Of a DNA stretch of 64,000 bases, positions 58,313 to 64,000 are shown one piece after another; position 1 is the stretch's first letter, and each line of letters opens with the position of its first letter. The DNA comes from Zingiber officinale. Its lineage: Eukaryota; Streptophyta; Magnoliopsida; Zingiberales; Zingiberaceae. The position numbers were made by a program, and so were the translations under genes. The stretch spans positions 69,320,123-69,384,122 of the forward strand of contig NC_055991.1 of NCBI RefSeq assembly GCF_018446385.1. The letters run 5' to 3'. The notes below the pieces were generated by a model, which saw only the letters and a list, made by a program, of their open reading frames with translations, searched no databases and had not been told where the DNA came from.

Positions 58313-59749
58313 CTAAACAATATGACACCCCCCCAGACTTAAACTTGTCATCGTCCCGATGAAATCAATATGGTGGAGGAGGTGGAAGATCAGGAAAATC
58401 AGGGAAGGAAGATGCAAAACTTTAACAAACCATTTAACTTCGTTTCTGAAAAAATTATGATATTCAAACAATTTATCAATATCATCCTGCGCAAATCTCA
58501 TACAACATCTAAGATCTTCATGAAATTCCATTTTAGCCCTATAAGCATTCATCATTTTAGAAATCTTATCACACAATTCTCTTTCACTCTTGAAACAATC
58601 TTGTAGCTTTTTAAATAGTTCCTCCTCCATAAGCTCCTTATCTTCAAGAAATTCATTAGTTGAATCTAAATCACTATGAATATTCTTTAAAGCAGAATTA
58701 AGTTCTTGAAACATAAAACTATGAATCTCTTGGTTACCCTTAGAAACATTTTTTTGAGTAAAAGTTGACAAAGCTCTAGATTGTTGCCTAGCTAACTTTA
58801 AACACCAATTCTCTTTATTATGAATTGTAGTAAAATCATGATTGGGCAATTTTAAAGGGAAACCATTTTTAATGACTAAACTAAATCCATGCTCTTCATG
58901 CTTAATCATTTTCATTGCTAAACATGAATTGAAATCCAACGTACAAGAACTCTCCACCACCTCTAATTCACTCAAATCACATCCTAATACTAAGGCCAAT
59001 TGAGTAAGTAATCCCCCCAAAATAATAGGTGTCGTAGAATTTGATTTCCCTAATTTTTCCAAATGTCTAAGAAAGAAATAACCAGAATTAATTGGAACAT
59101 TTTCGACCATTGCCCACAAACAATACAAATCTACAAGTCTTACCGATCCCTCTTTGTCCTCCCTTCCCAATATAGTGTTTTTCATGACCAAATAAACATA
59201 TTTAAAAATAGGATTGATAATTTGACAAACTCTGGAATTATGAGGATGAAATAACGGTTGTTCAGAAATTTGTTGCCAAAAATGTGAATTCTCAAATTGG
59301 GGCAAAATCACACACACATCATTCTTTGGCAACTCATAACAAGTATTAAAATCTCCCAACGTTCATTCATAATTTTCATTAAACAATCGAAATTTACACT
59401 TCCCCCCACCTTGAACATTATCAACTTCTATTGAGCTTAAAAATTCAAAAACAATTATAGGATAAGTAGGATATCTCATGTTCACTAAACCACTCCATCC
59501 TATCCTTTCAAATAGCCAAACTAAATCATCCTTAAACCCCAAAGTTTCTAAAGTTTCAACATCAAGAAACCTAGTGCCTAAAAGAGGTCGTTTACATAAA
59601 GACGAATATCTATACCGTTGCTCATCACTAGAGAAAACAATACCAAAGTCATTAGAAATACCTTTAAAGCAAACATTCCTCTCCTTTCTTGCAACCACCT
59701 TCTCCTTCCCTTTTCTTGTGGCCGAAGTCTCCTCAATCACGTTTTCCAT
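58313..59749 (-). pseudogene. G ATHILA-type extra ORF (one in-frame stop)
   Basis: A minus-strand frame starts at the ATG at 59749 (MENVIEETSATRKGKEKVVA). It is interrupted by a single TGA at 59363 and continues in the same frame to 58313, about 479 codons. Recognisable ATHILA ORF-1 features are HPHNSRVCQIINPIFKYVYL, the RLVDLYCLWAMVENVPIN segment and GGLLTQLALVLGCDL. The C-terminal half is predicted helical with coiled-coil-like heptads (LNSALKNIHSDLDSTNEFLE). Its position after integrase is that of the so-called env-like ORF; the function is unknown. The reader should not take it as proof of an envelope protein. Confidence 0.82.
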
Positions 59750-60249
59750 GGAAGAAAATCAAATCTCCTAAAGAAGAATGAGAAGGAAAAATTGGAAGAA
59801 GTAATTCAATCCTTTAGAAATGGGGAGATAGGGAAAAGGAGCAAGCGGCGGTACACGGCCGTGTGCCGCCCCCACCCCGTGCCCTAATTCCTTAAGAAGA
59901 TGTGGATCAGGCCGTGTGATATCACACGGCCATGATCATTTCTCATCGCACGGTCGTGTCTGTGACACGGCCCCCTTCCCTTTCTTCTCTGGATTCCAGA
60001 CACGGGCCATGTCTGAGACACGGCCCAAACTTCGCACGGCCGTGTCTGGGACACGGCCTATTCATCTTTCTCCTCGGGATTCTTTACACGACCGTGTTTG
60101 GGTGGCACGGCCCCAGCACTTCCCTTCTCTGCAACCTTTGCCAGGCCGTGTATAGAAGACGGTCGGGCTTTGTTTTGCATCTAATCCTGAAAACAAAAAT
60201 CAAAAACAAGTAAAAACCAACAAAATGAATTTATACTAGCTAAAAGAAT
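59750..60249 (-). repeat. G spacer with a second ACACGGCCGTGT palindrome array
   Basis: Between pol and the extra ORF, positions 59850-60165 hold about nine ACACGGCCGTGT-like palindromes, some nested (GGCCGTGTGATATCACACGGCC at 59912 is itself a palindrome). The flanks are not coding. The motif is that of the LTR array but the surrounding sequence is not, so it is not simply a piece of LTR. Confidence 0.9.
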
Positions 60250-63048
60250 TCAATCTGGAGGGCGAGGTTCAGAAAAATACAACCTTTGTACCTCTTCTAT
60301 TTTCGTGCCATGAATATATTTTTTCAGTCGTTGACCATTTACCTTAATTATCCCAAAATCTTCGTTCCAAATATCTACAGCTCCAAAAGGATAAACCTTC
60401 TTTACCTCATATGGACCCGTCCACCTTGACTTAAGCTTCCCAGGAAAAAGTTTTAATTTTGAATTGAACAACAAAACCAAATCTCCCACATTAAAGTCTT
60501 TACGAAGAATGTGTTGATCGTGCCATTTCTTTGTCCTTTCTTTGTAAGATTTAGCATGCTCATATGCATCCATCCTTAATTCATCAAGTTCGTTCAACTG
60601 ATGCTTCCTTTTCTCCCTTGCTTCTTTTAAATCCATATTCAAATTTGTAATTGCCCAATAAGCCTTATGTTCTAGTTCAACTGGAAGATGGCAAGGCTTA
60701 CCATAAACTAATCGAAATGGGGTCATCCCAATAGGAGTTTTATAAGCAGTTCGATATGCCCATAAAGCATCATCTAGTTTCAACGCCCAATCCTTCCTTG
60801 AAGTAGATACAGTCTTTTCCAATATGGACTTAATTTCCCGGTTAGATATCTCAGCTTGCCCATTAGTTTGAGGATGATAAGGTGTTGCTACTTTATGCTT
60901 CACTCCATATCTTCTAAGTAAGTTTTCAAACTGTTTCTCTATAAAATGTGATCCTCCATCACTAATGACTGCCTTTGGCACCCCAAATCTTGGAAAGATA
61001 ATACTCCTAAATAATTTGATAACTGTTCTCGCATCGCACGTAGGAGATGCCACAGCTTCTACCCATTTGGACACATAATCTACCGCCACAAGAATATACC
61101 TATTCCCATATGAAAGAGGGAAAGGTCCCATGAAATCAATTCCCCAAACATCAAATAACTCAACCTCAAGAATGTAATTTAACATCGTTTCATTTCTTCT
61201 AGTTATATTCCCAGTTCTCTGACATTGGTCACAAGATTGAACAAACAACTTAGCATCCTTGAATAAGGTTGGCCAATAAAATCCTGCTTGAAGAATTTTC
61301 GTAATCGTTTTTGAACTACCCAAATGTCCTCCATAGGACGAAGAATGGCAATGAAACAAGATATCTCTAACCTCTTCTTCAGGTATACATCTTCGATAAA
61401 TCACATCATTGCATTTCTTGTACAGGAGAGGTTCATCCCAAACATAATTCTTAACTTCTGAAAAAAACTTTTTCCTTTGTTGATGAGAAAAATCCGGAGG
61501 TAACACTCCACTAGCAAGGAAATTCACAAAATCTGCGTACCAAGGAGTTTTCACACTTGATAAGGCTAGTAAGTGTTCATCCGGGAATATGTCATCAATA
61601 GGCAAATCAACATCCACCTCATTTTCTGACTTTTGAGATATTCTAGACAAATGATCCGCTACTACATTTTCAGCTCCTTTCTTATCCCTAATCTCAAGGT
61701 TGAACTCTTGCAAAAGTAAAATCCACCTGATTAACCTAGGTTTAGCGTCCTTCTTTCCAAGTAGATACCGGATAGCTGCATGATCAGTATATACTATTAC
61801 TCTTGATCCCACTAGATAAGATCTAAATTTATCAATAGCAAATACCACTGCCAATAATTCTTTTTCCGTAGTAGAATAGTTTACTTGGGCTGCATCAAGT
61901 GTTTTACTTGCATAATGGATCGCATGCAAAATCTTATTTCTTCGCTGTCCCAAAACTCCTACAAAATCACTAGCATCACACATTATTTCAAAAGGAAGAT
62001 CCCAATCAGGTGCTTGAATGACTGGAGCTGTTGTAAGAGCACTCTTGATTTTATTGAAGGCTTCAATACATTCGCTATCAAAACAAAACTCAACATCTTT
62101 AATCAACAGATTAGTTAATGGCTTGGAAATATTTGAAAAGTCCTTAATAAAGCGTCTATAGAAACCAGCATGTCCTAAAAAACTCCTAACTCCTTTTATA
62201 TTGATGGGTGGGAGTAATTTGTCTATTACTTCCACTTTTGCTGGATCTACCTCAATACCACGCTCTGAAATTTTATGCCCCAAAACTATTCCTTCCTTAA
62301 CCATAAAATGACATTTTTCCCAGTTCAACACTAGGTTTGTATCTTCACACCTTTTTAGAACAGTAGAAAGATTTGACAAACAAGAATCAAAGTCATTCCC
62401 ATAAACTGAGAAGTCATCAATGAAAACCTCCATAATTTTCTCTATTAAATCTGAAAAAACTGGCATCATGCAGCTCTGAAAAGTGGCTGGAGCATTACAA
62501 AGCCCAAATGGCATCCGACGATAGGCAAAGGTACCATAAGGACAAGTAAAAGTAGTCTTCTCCTGGTCTTGAGGATGAATCGGAATTTGAAAAAATCCAG
62601 AATATCCGTCCAAGTAACAAAAATAAGAATGTTTAGCCAATCTTTCAAGCATTTCATCAATAAATGGGAAAGGGAAATGATCCTTCCTTGTTTCTTTATT
62701 CAACTTCCGATAATCAATGCACATTCGCCACCCTGTCACTGTTCGTGTTGAAATTAGCTTATCTTCTTCATTCTTGATAACAGTCATTCCTCCTTTTTTT
62801 GGAACCACGTGGACTGGACTCACCCATGCACTATCCGAATTTGGGTAAAAAATCCCCGCATCAAGTAGTTTAATCACTTCCTTCTTTACTACCTCTTTTA
62901 AATTTGGATTTAGTCTCCTTTGATGCTCAATTGAGTTCTTGTACCCCTCTTCAAGTAAAATTCTATGCATACAGAGAGATGGACTAATCCCTTTTATATC
63001 ATCTATTGTATATCCAATGGCCTTTCTATGCAACCTCAACTCATCCAA
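60250..63048 (-). CDS. pol: G pol: reverse transcriptase, RNase H and integrase
   Basis: One frame of 932 codons, without a stop. RT has [20 protein letters not shown], the motif-A Asp in [14 protein letters not shown] and [12 protein letters not shown]. RNase H has FEIMCDASD (then about three residues fewer than I expect in FVGVLGQ), the [11 protein letters not shown]lu and [11 protein letters not shown]. Integrase has [23 protein letters not shown], and the DDE acids in [21 protein letters not shown] and [10 protein letters not shown]. The C terminus is [19 protein letters not shown]. The ATG at 63048 is not the natural start: coding continues upstream to about 63165 ([28 protein letters not shown]) in the same frame. 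Confidence 0.9.
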   Translation of the reverse strand: MDELRLHRKAIGYTIDDIKGISPSLCMHRILLEEGYKNSIEHQRRLNPNLKEVVKKEVIKLLDAGIFYPNSDSAWVSPVHVVPKKGGMTVIKNEEDKLISTRTVTGWRMCIDYRKLNKETRKDHFPFPFIDEMLERLAKHSYFCYLDGYSGFFQIPIHPQDQEKTTFTCPYGTFAYRRMPFGLCNAPATFQSCMMPVFSDLIEKIMEVFIDDFSVYGNDFDSCLSNLSTVLKRCEDTNLVLNWEKCHFMVKEGIVLGHKISERGIEVDPAKVEVIDKLLPPINIKGVRSFLGHAGFYRRFIKDFSNISKPLTNLLIKDVEFCFDSECIEAFNKIKSALTTAPVIQAPDWDLPFEIMCDASDFVGVLGQRRNKILHAIHYASKTLDAAQVNYSTTEKELLAVVFAIDKFRSYLVGSRVIVYTDHAAIRYLLGKKDAKPRLIRWILLLQEFNLEIRDKKGAENVVADHLSRISQKSENEVDVDLPIDDIFPDEHLLALSSVKTPWYADFVNFLASGVLPPDFSHQQRKKFFSEVKNYVWDEPLLYKKCNDVIYRRCIPEEEVRDILFHCHSSSYGGHLGSSKTITKILQAGFYWPTLFKDAKLFVQSCDQCQRTGNITRRNETMLNYILEVELFDVWGIDFMGPFPLSYGNRYILVAVDYVSKWVEAVASPTCDARTVIKLFRSIIFPRFGVPKAVISDGGSHFIEKQFENLLRRYGVKHKVATPYHPQTNGQAEISNREIKSILEKTVSTSRKDWALKLDDALWAYRTAYKTPIGMTPFRLVYGKPCHLPVELEHKAYWAITNLNMDLKEAREKRKHQLNELDELRMDAYEHAKSYKERTKKWHDQHILRKDFNVGDLVLLFNSKLKLFPGKLKSRWTGPYEVKKVYPFGAVDIWNEDFGIIKVNGQRLKKYIHGTKIEEVQRLYFSEPRPPD

Positions 63049-63160
63049 CAGTCTCTTTGTTTCAAACTCATTTAACTGAGCATTAATTATAACTGGATAA
63101 GTAGAATTCGGCCCAAGAAATTCATACTTAAGATTTGGGGGTAATGGTTTAAGTTCAAGT

Positions 63161-63973
63161 TTAGGTGGGTACTATTTCTGGAAAAACTGGCTCTTGTTCT
63201 ATCAACATAGTCTCCTCCTCAGCCAAGCTTTCTTCTAACAACTCTTCATTGTCTAAAGATAGATCTTCCTCCTTATGATCACCAAGACATACCCCCTTTT
63301 CTGTTGAAAATGCTTTTTCGCCAAACGTTTTTGATAATGATGCACAACACCAAGGAAATAATGTTTGGAAATCACTTTGATTCAAGATAAGCCCTTTTTC
63401 AACATCATCCTTTCCTCTAATGATATCCATTGTCAAGAATGAACTATCTTGCTCTGCCCAATCATTGGAATTTTGCGTGATTCTGCCAACTATCTCAAAA
63501 GCTTCTTCTAGACTTTTTTTCAAAAATGATCCTCCAGATGCTAAATCCAGTTGATTCTTATTTGAGAAAGAAAGCCCAACATAGAACAAATGCATAATTA
63601 ACCACTTCTCAATTCCATGATGTGGACATAACTGCAGAAGAGAATAATATCTTTCCCAGGCTTGGTACAATTTTTCTCCATCCAATTGCTTAAAATTTAA
63701 AATTTGACTTCTCAAATAAGTAGTTTTCCTTGGAGGAAAATATTGGTCAAGGAATTTTTGCTCTAACTCATCCCATGTTCTGATACTTTGAGACATTAGA
63801 GAATTGTACCATCTTTTTGCATCACCCTTCAGACTAAAAGGAAAAGCAAGCAGCTGAATAATATCAGATGAAACTTCTTCATATTTCAAAGTACAACAAT
63901 ATCTATAAAACTCCATCAAATGGGAATAAGGATTTTCAATCTCCAATCCTCCAAACTGAGTTTTCTGAACCAT
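63161..63973 (-). pseudogene. gag: G gag with a fused short linker, protease not seen
   Basis: A 270-codon minus-strand stretch. The Athila-type gag core includes EIENPYSHLMEFYRYC, LLAFPFSLKGDAKRWYNSL and KFLDQYFPPRKTTYLRSQIL. It then runs through an Asp/Glu-rich tail to a stop at 63161, a few bases before the pol linker appears in another frame. Neither a CCHC knuckle nor a protease D-x-G motif is visible between gag and RT, where the Athila lineage normally has both. The upstream start of gag is beyond 64000 or at 63973; the edge prevents a decision. Confidence 0.8.
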
Positions 63974-64000
63974 GGAAACAAAAGATGGTTTGAGTATTAA

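Larger units (their letters stand above)
55676..64000 (-). mobile_element. G: Athila-type Ty3/gypsy element, antisense, runs off the right edge
   Basis: Read on the minus strand: gag (from the right edge), RT-RNase H-integrase, a spacer, an ATHILA-type extra ORF, a spacer, a polypurine tract and the 3' LTR, which begins TGTCACGCTCC at 55676 on the plus strand. The extra ORF after integrase is characteristic of the Athila lineage. The 5' LTR and the start of gag are not in the window. Pol is open over 932 codons, so this is one of the less decayed elements here. Confidence 0.92.

Noticed and set aside
58313..59749. True envelope glycoprotein
   Set aside because: No convincing signal peptide or transmembrane segment is seen; it matches the ATHILA ORF family by motifs and position only.

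Overview
This window is plant nuclear DNA made almost entirely of transposable elements nested inside one another. I find no intact host gene, no tRNA or rRNA gene and no CRISPR array. The evidence for a plant is the Ty3/gypsy chromovirus (Tekay/Del-type) and Athila-type elements, Ty1/copia elements with the plant initiator-Met primer-binding site (TGGTATCAGAGC), a CACTA transposon, and a captured piece of a pectin galacturonosyltransferase (GAUT) gene. Such deep nesting suggests repeat-rich heterochromatin of a large angiosperm genome. The species cannot be named from what I see. Layout from the outside in: (1) 1-~9.8 kb is A1, a decayed Ty3/gypsy element (gag, protease, RT, RNase H, integrase, probable 3' LTR), split by H, a 3.9-kb solo LTR (1494-5369, TSD TTCAT). 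(2) From 9822 there is A2, a Ty1/copia element of which the 5' LTR, primer-binding site and part of gag remain (9822-11881, resuming at 55521-55675). (3) A2's gag is split by B, a second Ty1/copia element with both LTRs (11882-55520, TSD AATAC). (4) B's reverse transcriptase is split by F, an antisense solo LTR of B's own family (18023-51706, TSD GAGGA/AAGGA). (5) F is split twice. One insert is a CACTA transposon (19239-34586, TSD TTT), which contains C2, a nearly complete Tekay-type gypsy element (22770-32473, TSD TAATT). The other is D, another Tekay-type element (35332-51245, TSD GATTT), which contains E, a 4.3-kb solo LTR (39175-43440, TSD GTGGG), and a 5.8-kb internal inversion (44851-50670). 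(6) A2's gag is split again at 55676 by G, an antisense Athila-type element that runs off the right edge. Every junction was placed by matching element ends, target-site duplications and host reading frames across the gap. The nesting therefore gives a relative insertion order: A2, then B, then F, then the CACTA and D, then C2 and E. The coding parts are pseudogenes with stops, frameshifts and lost catalytic residues. The exception is G's 932-codon pol reading frame, which keeps its RT and integrase catalytic residues but seems to lack a protease domain upstream. The most interesting signals are: GAUT exons carried by the CACTA element; a hairpin with compensatory changes, next to splice-like signals, shared by four long-LTR copies (C2, D, E, H); antisense tRNA-like A/B-box sequences near the 5' end of three of those LTR types; short-palindrome arrays in LTRs; and the inversion inside D.
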